Positions 51,180 through 60,815 of a stretch of DNA of 64,000 nt are shown piece after piece (the first letter of the stretch is position 1; each line of letters starts with the position of its first letter). The notes under the pieces are model-generated. The model did no database searches. It saw only the letters and a list, made by a program, of their open reading frames with translations, and was not told where the DNA came from. Location of the stretch: positions 62,001 through 126,000 of the forward strand of contig NZ_FZMF01000002.1 in the NCBI RefSeq assembly GCF_900197685.1, written 5' to 3'. Source of the DNA: Helicobacter baculiformis (GTDB lineage: Bacteria > Campylobacterota > Campylobacteria > Campylobacterales > Helicobacteraceae). Position numbers and translations under genes: made by a program.

Positions 51180-52430
51180 TCACTTAAACACGAGTCCAAT
51201 GATGGCATTAAGCACGGTCAAAACCCCCACAATCAACAAAAAGCCATCTACCCAAGGATTTCTAAAATCCTTCATAGAAGGCAACAGATACATCGCCACA
51301 ATGGGCAGAATAAAAGTGATGGTCGCTAGTGCAGGACCACCCAAACTTTCAATGAAACCCAAGATGCTAGGGTTGTAATAAGAAACCAAAATGATACTGA
51401 TCCACAAGAACAAAGTGACACAGATGTCAATTTGTCGATGACGGCTTGGACTGAGCTTGTCCTTGAGAAAGGTTTGGACCACCAACCCTTTAAGCCCCTC
51501 TTTAGCCCCGTAATAATGCCCAAAAAAGGAGGTGCTGATCGCCAAAAACGCCACAATGGGGCCGGTGTAGCCAATAATGGGGTTGCCTAGGGTATTGGCA
51601 AAATAACTTAAAATGGGAATGTTTTGTTCCCTAGCCTTGATAAAATCTGCAGGCTCTAGGCAGAGAATGCAAGAAAAGACAAAGAACATCACAAAGAAAA
51701 GCAATAAGGAGGTGTTGAGCAATTCGATTTGATTGGTTTTAAAGTGCTTGAGCGCGCCATAGCGGCGCTCAACAGCTTGGGCAAAGGTAGAGATGATCGC
51801 GCTGTGGTTGAAGGAAAAAACCAAAACCGGCAGGGTAAACCAAAGTGCGGCAAAGAATCCCCCAAAGGTAGGGATTTCTTTGAGCATGGCGCTCTTCCAA
51901 TAGGGAATTAGGTAAAAAGAAAAAAGCAAGAGAATCAGCGCCATAGGGTAGACTAAAAGGTTAGCCACGCGCGTTACGATGGTGGTGTTAAAGATCATCA
52001 CAAAGATCATGCCACTCACAAGGTGCTCGGCTAGAAAAAAGCGATTGTGCTCGAAATAATTTAGCCCAAGCTGGTGTGCAAAAAAGGATTCGGCGGTGTT
52101 GGTGATCCCCACTCCATAGGCAAGACAGATAGGGTAAAAGGTGAAAAAATACACAAAGGTGATGATAAAACCCGCGTTTTTGCCCAAATAAGTTGCCGCA
52201 TGGGTGATGTCGTGATTGCCGATGGCGTTGACAAAGCGCGCTAGGGCGCGGTGGCTAAGCCAAGTCATCGGGAAGCTCAAAAACGCCATCACCACCACAG
52301 GCCAAAAGCCATGCATGCCCGCTTTAATGGGCAAAAACAAAATCCCCGCCCCAATCGCCGTGCCAAACATCGACCACATCCAGCGGATGTCAAATAAATT
52401 AAGCGCCCTATCCTTGGGGTTCTCCATCAT
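51180..52430 (-). CDS. sdaC: Serine transporter SdaC
   Basis: 416 aa from ATG 52430; ATG 52427 has the better ribosome-site spacing (AAGGATTATG). Eleven or so membrane helices of the amino acid/polyamine hydroxy transporter group, with the conserved start FDIRWMWSMFGTAIGAGILFLPIKAG. It imports serine (with H+ or Na+) for the dehydratase encoded downstream. The pair sdaC-sdaA forms an operon; serine is a major carbon and energy source for Helicobacter and related bacteria. Confidence 0.93.
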   Translation of the reverse strand: MMENPKDRALNLFDIRWMWSMFGTAIGAGILFLPIKAGMHGFWPVVVMAFLSFPMTWLSHRALARFVNAIGNHDITHAATYLGKNAGFIITFVYFFTFYPICLAYGVGITNTAESFFAHQLGLNYFEHNRFFLAEHLVSGMIFVMIFNTTIVTRVANLLVYPMALILLLFSFYLIPYWKSAMLKEIPTFGGFFAALWFTLPVLVFSFNHSAIISTFAQAVERRYGALKHFKTNQIELLNTSLLLFFVMFFVFSCILCLEPADFIKAREQNIPILSYFANTLGNPIIGYTGPIVAFLAISTSFFGHYYGAKEGLKGLVVQTFLKDKLSPSRHRQIDICVTLFLWISIILVSYYNPSILGFIESLGGPALATITFILPIVAMYLLPSMKDFRNPWVDGFLLIVGVLTVLNAIIGLVFK

Positions 52431-52535
52431 AATCCTTCAAAAAAAGATATTGGCATGCTAACAGATTTTGCCTAAGTCCCATGCAAAACCGCCTTCAATC
52501 CCCCTCTATGTCCCAAGAATGCTTAGTATGGTAAC

Positions 52536-53678
52536 TTAAGATTTCTGCAGAGCATGGGTGATTTTGAGCATGTCTATATGGGGGGCGATGTCGTGCACAC
52601 GCAAGAGACTAGCCCCATTTTGCAGGGCAATTAGGTGGAGGGCTAGTGTGCCAGCCAAGCGCTCTTCAACTTCTCTATTACAGACTTCTCCGACACATTT
52701 TTTACGACTCGCCCCCACCAACAAGGGGTAACCAAAGTGTAAGAAATGCGCCAAGTGTTGGATAAGCGCTAGATTATGTGCGGTGGTCTTGTTAAAGCCG
52801 ATCCCCACATCTAAAATAATTTCTGTGATCCCATGCGCGTGCAAACGCTCCAACTGCGTCTCAAAAAACGCGTCCATCTCTGCAAAAAGACAGGTATAGG
52901 GGGCGAAGTGATCCATGTCCATAGGCACACCCTGTGCATGCATCAAGATCACGGGGACTTGATAGGCTTTTGCCACAGCACACATGGCATCGTCTCTAAA
53001 CCCATTGACATCGTTGAGCAATGTAAAACCATGCCCTAGTGCGAAATCCGCGCTCTTGGCGTTATAGGTGTCAATGCTAAAGATGGCGTGTTGGTTGAGG
53101 TTTTGGGCTTTGATTTCAAAACAGACTTCTTTGAGGCGCGCGATCTCTTCTTGAGGATCGATGCGTGCGCTAAAGGGGCGCGAACTCGCCGCCCCAATAT
53201 CGATATAGGGGATTTGTTGCTCCAAGCAGGCGTAAATGCGATCCAAAGCCTTTTGGGGGCTATAACGGCTATGGGGATAAAAACTATCTGGGGTGAGATT
53301 GATCACACCCATGAGCGCGGGGTTTTTAGGATACTTGGCTTGGAGGTGGGGCTCTAGCATATGGGCTAGGCGTTTGAGCCCGAAGGCTTGGGTGGTGCAC
53401 TTGGCACGCAGGCGTTCAAGCTGATCTAGAGTGCCCACTAACAAGCAGGTGTAATGGGTTTTTTTAGCCAGAATGCAATCTTTGGGCGTGGCTAATTCTG
53501 CTCCCACGCGCAACGCCTCTTGCTTTAGAGTCAGTGCCGCGCTCAAGGGTAGAGCTTCAATTTTAAAGGCTAAAAGTTGGGCTTTTTTAGCCATGATGGC
53601 TTGCCCGATGGGATGGGGGGTAATGCGTTCTAGTTCTTGCTCAAAACGCGCCGGGGTAATGCGTTCTAAAAACATCAT
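52536..53678 (-). CDS. folP: Dihydropteroate synthase FolP
   Basis: 380 aa. Folate-synthesis enzyme that joins p-aminobenzoate to the pterin pyrophosphate. Seen: MGVINLTPDSFYPHSRYSP (~120), IDIGAASSRP (~155), LLNDVNGF, ILMHAQG and the C-terminal VGASRKKCVG (~318, conserved Lys-Arg site). The ~110-residue N-terminal extension is longer than in most bacteria but seen in epsilonproteobacteria. It overlaps holB by 4 bp. Confidence 0.95.
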   Translation of the reverse strand: MMFLERITPARFEQELERITPHPIGQAIMAKKAQLLAFKIEALPLSAALTLKQEALRVGAELATPKDCILAKKTHYTCLLVGTLDQLERLRAKCTTQAFGLKRLAHMLEPHLQAKYPKNPALMGVINLTPDSFYPHSRYSPQKALDRIYACLEQQIPYIDIGAASSRPFSARIDPQEEIARLKEVCFEIKAQNLNQHAIFSIDTYNAKSADFALGHGFTLLNDVNGFRDDAMCAVAKAYQVPVILMHAQGVPMDMDHFAPYTCLFAEMDAFFETQLERLHAHGITEIILDVGIGFNKTTAHNLALIQHLAHFLHFGYPLLVGASRKKCVGEVCNREVEERLAGTLALHLIALQNGASLLRVHDIAPHIDMLKITHALQKS

Positions 53679-54295
53679 GCCTCTCTTAGTTCTAACACCC
53701 TCAAAAGCAAGGGCAGGAGATTATAGCTAGCGCGGTAATACAAATGGTTGGCGTGCATGGCTTGATCGATACTCTCAAGCATGTCCATAGGCAGAGGGAT
53801 CGCGCTCTCTTGCAGAGCGTATAAGAAAGCTTGGATTTGCGTTTTAGTCTCTTCAGGGTTTAAGGGGGCTTTGTCCAAATCTTGCACATAAGCGTAAATA
53901 TCGGCTAAAGTGCAGGTGCGCAGGTTCAAGCCAAAGCGTTCATGGGCGACTTTGACGCGCCGATCCTCATAGCTTAGGCGCGAGAGCAAGGTGCTTAAAA
54001 GCGCGTGTTTGTGCTTGGCGATGAGTACAAAGCGCGTGTTCAAGGGGGGTTCTTCTAAAATCTTGAGCAGGGCGTTTTGGGCAAAGGTGTTGAAGTGGTG
54101 TGCGGCGATGATGTAGATTTTTTGTTGGGTGTGGCTGAGCACACAGCGGCATTTGATCTCGTGGGCATGCTCAATTTTGAGCTCGTCCTCTACAAAGGAT
54201 TCGACCCATGCGAGGGGTTGCTGGCTTGCTATCTCTTCTTGATAAGTCAGGGCTTCCTGCTTGGGGGCGTTTGCTAGGATTAAAAGATTGCTCAT
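53675..54295 (-). CDS. holB: DNA polymerase III delta-prime subunit (HolB-like)
   Basis: 206 aa, short for the family. Clamp-loader subunit. Seen: LSHTQQKIYIIAAHHFNTFAQNALLKILEEPP (~60-85 region), the NALLKILEEPP block conserved in the delta-prime and gamma subunits, followed by RLSYEDRRVK. No zinc module or P-loop, as usual for this group. It overlaps folP and hobA by 4 bp each, so the genes are translationally coupled, as in H. pylori. Confidence 0.9.
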   Translation of the reverse strand: MSNLLILANAPKQEALTYQEEIASQQPLAWVESFVEDELKIEHAHEIKCRCVLSHTQQKIYIIAAHHFNTFAQNALLKILEEPPLNTRFVLIAKHKHALLSTLLSRLSYEDRRVKVAHERFGLNLRTCTLADIYAYVQDLDKAPLNPEETKTQIQAFLYALQESAIPLPMDMLESIDQAMHANHLYYRASYNLLPLLLRVLELREA

Positions 54296-54807
54296 TCTAA
54301 AGCTAATTTCCCCAATAAACTCTCAAAGAGTACGCCTTCAAAGACTTGATAGAGCTGTAAGAGTTTGAGATCGCGCATGGGATCGCGCGGGCTTAGCAGT
54401 GCCCCTTGACCATCTAGCAACCATAGAAAATGATCCTTGCTCAAGACAAGTTCGCTCAACACGCCCTCTTTGCCGACATACCAAAACATATAATTTTGAT
54501 AGGTTAAATCCAGCAAATGGCTAATTAAGGGCAATTCTTGGGTGTCATGCAAGAGGGGCGCATACCCTAGCAAGCCATCTACAATGGGCACAAGCGGGCG
54601 TAACCTTTGTGCGTTCAGATGAGTCAGCACATACTGCTTAAACCAAGTGCGCTCCATATCCACGCATAACAACACACTCCCACCCCCCAAAATGTGGCGA
54701 ATGCTTTTGATAAAGCCACTCCAGTCATAAGACTCTAGCCACGCGCTCCCCAACTTGGCGTGTTGCTCTTGAAGGAGTTGGCGTGCCCGGTGGGTTAACT
54801 CCATCAC
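54292..54807 (-). CDS. hobA: DnaA-binding replication initiation protein HobA
   Basis: 171 aa. Helicobacter/Campylobacter protein that binds DnaA and promotes orisome assembly (structural counterpart of DiaA). Identification rests on size, on a start region like LLQEQHAKLGSAWLESYDWSGF, on YMFWYVGKEGVLSELVLSKDHFLW in the C-terminal half and on its invariant place between lysC and holB. It overlaps both by 4 bp. Confidence 0.85.
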   Translation of the reverse strand: MMELTHRARQLLQEQHAKLGSAWLESYDWSGFIKSIRHILGGGSVLLCVDMERTWFKQYVLTHLNAQRLRPLVPIVDGLLGYAPLLHDTQELPLISHLLDLTYQNYMFWYVGKEGVLSELVLSKDHFLWLLDGQGALLSPRDPMRDLKLLQLYQVFEGVLFESLLGKLALE

Positions 54808-56006
54808 AACGCTAATTTAAACGCCTTGTGCAAAGTTTGCAAAGCGAGTTCGGCTAAAGAGACCTCAACCACCACAGAGATTTTGATCTCGCTAGTGCTG
54901 ATCATTAAGATATTGATATTTTCTTTGGCTAGGGCTTTAAAGGCGGCACTAGCAATGCCAGAATGGGAGCGCATGCCCACACCCACCACAGACACCTTAG
55001 CCACTTGGCGATCGCATTCCACAGAACCGATGTCGCGTACATTCTTAAGCACTCGCTGGCAAATTTCTAAATCCTCTTCGGGCAAAGTGAAATTGATATT
55101 GGTCTTGCCATTCTTGCCGATGGTTTGCACGATCATATCAATATTGAGCTTAGCTTCTGCGAGCAAGCCAAAAATTTCCCCTGCAATGCCCGGGTAATCG
55201 CACGCGTCAATGATATTCACGCGCGCCTGATCCTTGTCTAGGGCGATACCGCTCACAATGGGTTTTTCCACAATTTGCTCCTCTGAAGTGATGAGAGTCC
55301 CGGGGTTGTCATTAAAAGAATTGCGCGTGATGAGGGGGATATTGTATTTTTTAGCCAGCTCTACTGAGCGGTTAAAAAGCACTTTAGCCCCCATAGAGGC
55401 TAGTTCTAACATTTCATCATAACTGATTTGGGCAATCTTGCGCGCATCGGACACAATGCGCGGATCGGTGGTGTAAATGCCATCCACATCGGTATAAATC
55501 TCGCAAAGTTGGGCGCGCAAAGCCCCAGCTAACGCCACCGCGCTCAAATCGCTCCCCCCTCGCCCTAAGGTGGTGATCTCTCCGCTCTTGCTCACCCCCT
55601 GAAAACCCGCCACCACCACGATAAAATTCTGCGCCAATAAATCTTGGATACGGGCGGTGTCGATCTCTAAAATCTGCGCGCGAGTGAAGTGTACATCTGT
55701 TAAAATCCCGGCATCTCTGCCACTCAAAGAATAGGCTTTCTGCCCTAGGGATTCTAGGGCAATGGCTAAGAGCGCGCTAGAAATCTGTTCACCACTGCTA
55801 AGCAGGCGATCCATCTCCCTGCGGTTGATCTTGTTGCCAAAAGAATGGGCTAAATCGAGCAAATCATCCGTAGTGTCCCCCATCGCTGAGACCACCACCA
55901 CCACATCTTCAAAGCGCGCTTTGCTCTGTGCGACCCTTTGGGCTACGGCTTGAATCCGCGCACAACTCCCCACACTGCTACCCCCAAATTTCTGTACAAC
56001 CAGCAC
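54804..56006 (-). CDS. lysC: Aspartokinase
   Basis: 400 aa. First step of the aspartate pathway to lysine, threonine, methionine and diaminopimelate. Seen: VVQKFGGSSVG at residues 3-13, TTLGRGGSDLSAVALA (~150), YTDVDGIYTTDPR (~173), and two C-terminal ACT domains (~265-400, IDMIVQTIGKNGKTNINFT) that allow feedback control. The start ATG 56006 is adjacent to the rppH stop at 56007. Confidence 0.95.
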   Translation of the reverse strand: MLVVQKFGGSSVGSCARIQAVAQRVAQSKARFEDVVVVVSAMGDTTDDLLDLAHSFGNKINRREMDRLLSSGEQISSALLAIALESLGQKAYSLSGRDAGILTDVHFTRAQILEIDTARIQDLLAQNFIVVVAGFQGVSKSGEITTLGRGGSDLSAVALAGALRAQLCEIYTDVDGIYTTDPRIVSDARKIAQISYDEMLELASMGAKVLFNRSVELAKKYNIPLITRNSFNDNPGTLITSEEQIVEKPIVSGIALDKDQARVNIIDACDYPGIAGEIFGLLAEAKLNIDMIVQTIGKNGKTNINFTLPEEDLEICQRVLKNVRDIGSVECDRQVAKVSVVGVGMRSHSGIASAAFKALAKENINILMISTSEIKISVVVEVSLAELALQTLHKAFKLAL

Positions 56007-56477
56007 TTACAAATACCCTTGTTGTCTGAAATAACCAATGACTTGGCGATAAACTTGCCGTTTGAAATGCACCACTTTAGAAAAGAGTTCTTTAGGTTTG
56101 ACAAATTCGTAGCGATCAAATTCTGGGGAGGGAGTTTTGATATTGATCAGAGTGTTATTCTTAAGGCGCACCAAAAAATAGCGCTGCTTCTGCCCATCGA
56201 AAGGATAGAGCTTTTTTGTCATGGTGGGTGGGAAATCATAGGCGATCCACTTAGGATATTCGGCGATCACCTCCACCGCATTCGTGCCAATTTCTTCGAG
56301 CAGTTCGCGATACAAGGCTTTAAGAGGAGTCTCGCCCTGATCGATCCCCCCCTGAGGGAATTGCCATGCCCCTTGAATATCGATACGCTGAGCGATGAAA
56401 AACTCACAATCCCTAGGGTAACAAGATGAAAGCACCACAGCGGCCACATTGGGGCGGTAGCTTTTCTGAGCATCCAT
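56007..56477 (-). CDS. rppH: Nudix hydrolase, RNA pyrophosphohydrolase RppH/NudA
   Basis: 156 aa from ATG 56477 with AAAGGATTATAC upstream; longer frames upstream lack support. The Nudix box G-x5-E-x7-REUXEE-x-GU is complete ([22 protein letters not shown], residues ~38-60; catalytic REL-LEE). Known roles are RNA 5'-end pyrophosphate removal that starts decay, and dinucleoside polyphosphate hydrolysis (H. pylori NudA). Diverged upstream is the cytochrome gene by 93 bp. Confidence 0.95.
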   Translation of the reverse strand: MDAQKSYRPNVAAVVLSSCYPRDCEFFIAQRIDIQGAWQFPQGGIDQGETPLKALYRELLEEIGTNAVEVIAEYPKWIAYDFPPTMTKKLYPFDGQKQRYFLVRLKNNTLINIKTPSPEFDRYEFVKPKELFSKVVHFKRQVYRQVIGYFRQQGYL

Positions 56478-56570
56478 GTATAATCCTTTGTAGTGCCACA
56501 AGGACACCAAACTGAGAAATTATAGCACATGGGACTAAAACGCACCTAAAGCCATGCCCCTATTGCACCT

Positions 56571-56873
56571 CTACTTTTTAAGAGTAGGAATATATTTTGC
56601 CAAAGCTTCAATCTCGGCATCGCTAAGGTTTTTAGCTTGGCTATGCATAACCACACCAGAACCATAGCGATTGAGCGAGCCCGCCTTATAGCCCATCAAA
56701 TCTTCTTTAATTTGCGCGCTGTCCAAAGTGTTAACCACATGCCCTTTACCAAAGGCCTTTCTATCCATAGAAGGTCCATGACAACCTGCACACTTCTTAA
56801 TGAGAGTCGCAGGGTCAGCCGCCCCAAGCAAACTTAACCCGACAAAAGCCCCCAAGAAAACCACCTTTTTCAT
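56571..56873 (-). CDS. Cytochrome c553
   Basis: 100 aa from ATG 56873 (GGAG 6 nt upstream; TTG 56879 is the alternative). A signal peptide at ~1-19 (VVFLGAFVGLSLLGA), haem site CAGCH (~29) with the axial methionine probably in VVMHSQAKNLSDAEIEALA. Small periplasmic electron carrier, the donor to cbb3 oxidase in Helicobacter. Single gene, divergent from hemW. Confidence 0.93.
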   Translation of the reverse strand: MKKVVFLGAFVGLSLLGAADPATLIKKCAGCHGPSMDRKAFGKGHVVNTLDSAQIKEDLMGYKAGSLNRYGSGVVMHSQAKNLSDAEIEALAKYIPTLKK

Positions 56874-56927
56874 AGCCAACTCCTTACCAAAAATGTGCCA
56901 TAATGGTATTATTTCAAGGATTAAGCC

Positions 56928-57989
56928 ATGCTTAAAACTAACATTCCTTCATGCAGAAGTCTCTATGTGCACATCCCCTTTTGTCAAAGCAAATGCGGGT
57001 ATTGCGCCTTCAACTCTTTTAGTGGACTAGAATCTCTGAGAGAAGCGTATGTAGACGCGCTTTGTTTAGACCTCAAGGCATCTCTAAGAGAGGTGCGGTT
57101 GCGATCGATTTTTATTGGGGGAGGTACACCTAACATGCTAGACTCCAAACATTACGAGAAGATTTTTAATAGCATTGCAAGCCATGCGCGCCTGAGTCCT
57201 AAGATAGAAATCACCCTAGAAGCTAATCCCGATCTGGTCTCTTTGGAGTGGTGTCGCGCACTCAAAGAACTGGGCATGACCCGCTTATCCTTAGGTGTAC
57301 AAAGTTTTTTTAAACCTAAATTGCGCTTTTTACAACGCGATCACACGCCCAAAAATGTCTACAAGGCCTTAAAATACGCCTCTCAAAGCGCTATTGCCCA
57401 TCTAAGTATTGACCTTATTTACAATACCCCCCTAGACACCCCTCAAAGTCTCGAGCAAGAAGTTACCCGTGCTAGCGCCTTACCCATCGATCATCTCTCT
57501 GCTTATAGTCTGACTTTGGAGGATAATACCCGACTTGCCGCCACTCCGGTGCACACTCTACCCAATTTGGACACACACATGAGAGCGCATTTATGCGCTA
57601 GAGGGTTTATCCCCTATGAGGTTTCAAATTATGCTAGAAATTATCAATCTGTACACAATCTAAGTTATTGGGAATCTTTAGAGTATCTTGGATGTGGAGC
57701 AGGGGCAGTGGGGCGCGTGGGAAGGACACGTCTCTATAAACTTAAAGATGTGAAAAGCTATATAGCCAATCCTACACACGCACGCGTTGAGCGATTGAGC
57801 ATGAAAGATTTGGATTTTGAAGCGGTGTTTTTGGGCTTGCGTTGCGCTTTGGGGGTCAGCACCACCCTGCTTGTGCCTGAAAAAGTCAAGATCCTACTAG
57901 AAGAGGGGATTTGTTACCTGAGAGGAGATCGCCTCGTCGCGCGAGACTTTCTCCTAGCTGATGAGATCGCCCTGTGGCTGAGCCACTGA
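56928..57989 (+). CDS. hemW: Radical SAM coproporphyrinogen oxidase-like / haem chaperone HemW
   Basis: 353 aa. YVHIPFCQSKCGYCAF near residue 15 is the radical SAM CxxxCxxC cluster; IGGGTPNML (~65), EANPDL (~98) and LGVQSF (~120) complete the core, and the ~350-aa length and YxHIPFC pattern fit HemW rather than the ~450-aa HemN. In H. pylori this gene is annotated hemN. ATG 56928 follows AAGGATTAAGCC. It is convergent with flaA, 10 bp apart. Confidence 0.85.
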   Translation: MLKTNIPSCRSLYVHIPFCQSKCGYCAFNSFSGLESLREAYVDALCLDLKASLREVRLRSIFIGGGTPNMLDSKHYEKIFNSIASHARLSPKIEITLEANPDLVSLEWCRALKELGMTRLSLGVQSFFKPKLRFLQRDHTPKNVYKALKYASQSAIAHLSIDLIYNTPLDTPQSLEQEVTRASALPIDHLSAYSLTLEDNTRLAATPVHTLPNLDTHMRAHLCARGFIPYEVSNYARNYQSVHNLSYWESLEYLGCGAGAVGRVGRTRLYKLKDVKSYIANPTHARVERLSMKDLDFEAVFLGLRCALGVSTTLLVPEKVKILLEEGICYLRGDRLVARDFLLADEIALWLSH

Positions 57990-57999
57990 GCTTAAAAAC

Positions 58000-59541
58000 C
58001 TAAGTCAAAAGGCGCAAGATGTTTTGTTGCACGGTGTTGGCCTGACTCATCGCATAGCTACCAGATTGTGCCAAGATATTGTTCTTGCTGAAATTGGCAC
58101 TCTCTTGAGCAAAATCCACATCCCTAATTTGTGATTCAGCCGCTTTCACATTCACCTGAGTGATGGTGATGTTGTTCACAGTGCTGACCATTTGGTTTTG
58201 CACAGAACCCAAATCAGAGCGCACTTTGTCAAGCATCTTTTGCGCAGACTCGGCAATATCCATCACCACCATCGCCCCACGCAAGGTAGTTACGCCAGAA
58301 CCAAGCGTGAGGTTTTCGCTGGCTAAGGTTTTGTTGTAGTTAGCCCCAGAAGCCGAGCGCACAGCCTGATTAAATTCACCCAAAACATCCCTAAGGTTGA
58401 CCGTGGTATTTGCCGTTTTTCCTTTGGCAAAGCCAATAGCGCCATAGCCTGCAGATGCGCTCACATTAGCCCCAGAAACCACCAAAATATCCCTAGCATC
58501 CTGTCTCACCAAAGAGAGACGCCCAAAGTTCAAAGACCCTTTAGTAACATCTTGTCCACCATTTAAGGTAGTCAAAGCCAAGCCCTGTGCATCCACATTA
58601 GACGGACTTACCTTAATATTAATACCACGCCCATCGATGCTACGAAGATTCAAGCGCCCCACAGAGTCGGTGTAAGCTTCTACGCCCGTTTGGGCTGTTA
58701 CCGCATTTAAGGCGGCCACTAAACGCCCATCGCTGTCGTTTTTCTTAATTCCGAGGATATTCCCAATCTGTACCCCATTTACATTCAGATTGCTTAAGCT
58801 TCCAGATTTGATCGCACTATCAGAAGTGGTGATGACATTGGCAGTCGCACGCACCCCTGTGGCGTTGGAGTTCTTATTGATCACCTCTGCCAACACGCCA
58901 AGTCCAGTGCCCGCGCTTGTAGAGATTTTTACACTCTCTAAAGAGATATCGTGTACTCCATCTACCTGCTTAAAGGTTAGAGCCACCTCACCGGCTGCGG
59001 TGATATTCTGCCCGGTAACGATTTTAACCTGACCGATCTTATCTGAAGTAGCAGCCCCGATACTCGCTTTGATAGTCTCGTTGGAATACGCCCCCACTTG
59101 GAATTCCTTGTTAGAAAACGCCCCAGACAAGAGCGTTTGTCCATTGTAGGAGGTCGTGTTCCCAATATTATCCAAGCTTTGGATCAAGCGCACAATATCC
59201 GCTTGCAACGCCTTCCTAGACTGGGTATTTTGTCCATCCTGAGCGGCTTGTGTCGCTTTCACTTTGATGGTGTCTAGGATTTTGATCTGTTCATCCATCG
59301 CCTTATCTGCGATTTGGATAATCCCCATACCATCATTAGTGTTAGAGATTGCCTGCCCCAAACTCTTAGCTTGCGAACGCAATGAATCCGCGATGGTCAT
59401 CCCTGACGCGTCATCAGCAGCCTTGTTAATTCGCAAGCCCGAACTCAAACGCTCAAGTGACTCGCGCAAATCGCGTTGCGTAACCAACCCGACGGCGTGA
59501 GCGTTCAACGCGTTGATGTTCGTATTAACCTGAAATGCCAT
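58000..59541 (-). CDS. flaA: Major flagellin FlaA
   Basis: 513 aa. Seen: N-terminal D0/D1 ([19 protein letters not shown]), the [24 protein letters not shown] stretch, the TLR5-evading Campylobacterota form of D1, central [13 protein letters not shown] and the C-terminal [16 protein letters not shown]...[19 protein letters not shown]. Sequence blocks fit H. pylori FlaA better than FlaB. The promoter is sigma-28 type (GCCGATAT). ATG 59541 has AAGGAG upstream. Confidence 0.93.
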   Translation of the reverse strand: MAFQVNTNINALNAHAVGLVTQRDLRESLERLSSGLRINKAADDASGMTIADSLRSQAKSLGQAISNTNDGMGIIQIADKAMDEQIKILDTIKVKATQAAQDGQNTQSRKALQADIVRLIQSLDNIGNTTSYNGQTLLSGAFSNKEFQVGAYSNETIKASIGAATSDKIGQVKIVTGQNITAAGEVALTFKQVDGVHDISLESVKISTSAGTGLGVLAEVINKNSNATGVRATANVITTSDSAIKSGSLSNLNVNGVQIGNILGIKKNDSDGRLVAALNAVTAQTGVEAYTDSVGRLNLRSIDGRGINIKVSPSNVDAQGLALTTLNGGQDVTKGSLNFGRLSLVRQDARDILVVSGANVSASAGYGAIGFAKGKTANTTVNLRDVLGEFNQAVRSASGANYNKTLASENLTLGSGVTTLRGAMVVMDIAESAQKMLDKVRSDLGSVQNQMVSTVNNITITQVNVKAAESQIRDVDFAQESANFSKNNILAQSGSYAMSQANTVQQNILRLLT

Positions 59542-59590
59542 ACTAACTCCTTGTTAATTAACCTAAAGCTTCCTTGCTTCGGTGTCTCCT

Positions 59591-59620
59591 ATATCGGCTA
59601 TAAATTTGAATTATAAACCC
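59591..59620 (-). promoter_or_regulatory. Sigma-28 (FliA) promoter of flaA
   Basis: On the minus strand GCCGATAT (59598-59591), matching the FliA -10 element, with a TTTATA-like -35 region about 15 nt upstream. About 50 nt before the ATG. Confidence 0.75.
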
Positions 59621-59882
59621 CTTCTTTGATTGTTTATGGATAGAAATCTCGGCAAATGTGGTGCGTCTGTTTTTAGCGATGGAATGCGTAATTTGATGTA
59701 TGGCTTTTGTGTCTAGTGCTAGAAGTATGAAAAGGGTGCACTGGCCTACGGGGAGAGCGCGTTGGAGCTAGTAGCTCTATAAATCTCTACGAGTGGAATT
59801 TGTATAGGATAGGAACTATCTCTATCCTACGGGCAATACTACTTCAAAGAGTCTAAAACATCTCAGTATTTGAAGTTTTGCT
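59621..59882. other. Intergenic region between accA and flaA, with a hairpin
   Basis: Together with the promoter this makes a 341-bp gap. TAGGATAG (59805-59812) and CTATCCTA (59822-59829) form a perfect 8-bp stem with a 9-nt loop, the best candidate for the accA operon terminator although no T run follows on the minus strand. No small gene or repeat was seen in the rest. Confidence 0.4.
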
Positions 59883-60806
59883 TTAGGCAAATGCTCCACA
59901 ATCCATCAATTTTCGGTAGCGCGATGTTAAAAAATCATCAGCTTGGACTAGGGGAAGTTGTGTTAGAAAGTAATCCTTAATAGCAAGACTTGCCTCAACT
60001 TTATCGCGGTGAGCTCCTCTTTGGGGCTCTAAAATAATATCATCAATTAGCTTTGCGCGTTTCAAGTCTGCTGGGGTGATTTTCATGGCTTTAACCGCTA
60101 CTTCTACTTTACTAGGATCGTTCCACAGGATCGCTGCACAGCCCTCTGGTGAGATGACGCTAAAAATGGAGTACTCCATCATCGCTAAGCGATCTGCCAC
60201 AGCGATCGCTAGCGCGCCCCCGCTCCCCCCCTCACCAATGATAATGGAAATCGTGGGCACTTTAAGAGTTGCAAACTCTTGCAGATTCTTAGCAATCGCC
60301 TCGCTCTGCCCTCTCTCTTCAGCCCCAATCCCTGGATAAGCCCCAGCCGTGTCTACCAACATGAGAATGGGCAAACCAAATTTTTCGGCGAATTTCGCGC
60401 TTTTCAGGGCTTTTCGATAACCCTCCGGGTTGGGCATGCCAAAATTACGCCGTAACTTGTTTTTGGTGCCCCGTCCCTTTTCTTCAGCAATCACGACTAC
60501 AGGAATCCCGCCGATCTTACCAACAAAGCTAACAATAGCCTTATCGTCGCTGAAGTGTCGATCGCCAAAGATTTCATAGCGATTTTCCAAAATCAACTCA
60601 ATGTAATCCATTGCATAGGGTCGATCGGGATGTCTAGCAAGTTGTAGGCGCTGATAGTCTGTTAAATTAGCATAGACACTCTTGATTTCTTTCGTTAAGC
60701 GTTTTTCCAAAATCTCTTGCGCATCAGAGTCACCCCTGATTGCTGCCATCTCAATATCATCTTGAAGCCCTTTAATGCGGGTTTCAAAGTCTAGATAGAC
60801 TGCCAC
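59883..60806 (-). CDS. accA: Acetyl-CoA carboxylase carboxyltransferase alpha subunit
   Basis: 307 aa, typical. It transfers CO2 from biotin to acetyl-CoA, making malonyl-CoA. Seen: [11 protein letters not shown] at the N terminus, [13 protein letters not shown] (~57), [12 protein letters not shown] (~78), [15 protein letters not shown] and the [15 protein letters not shown] block (~185). It is 9 bp after fabF on the same strand; the order accA-fabF-acpP-fabG-rpsU is the same as in H. pylori. Confidence 0.97.
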   Translation of the reverse strand: MAVYLDFETRIKGLQDDIEMAAIRGDSDAQEILEKRLTKEIKSVYANLTDYQRLQLARHPDRPYAMDYIELILENRYEIFGDRHFSDDKAIVSFVGKIGGIPVVVIAEEKGRGTKNKLRRNFGMPNPEGYRKALKSAKFAEKFGLPILMLVDTAGAYPGIGAEERGQSEAIAKNLQEFATLKVPTISIIIGEGGSGGALAIAVADRLAMMEYSIFSVISPEGCAAILWNDPSKVEVAVKAMKITPADLKRAKLIDDIILEPQRGAHRDKVEASLAIKDYFLTQLPLVQADDFLTSRYRKLMDCGAFA

Positions 60807-60815
60807 TTGCCTAAC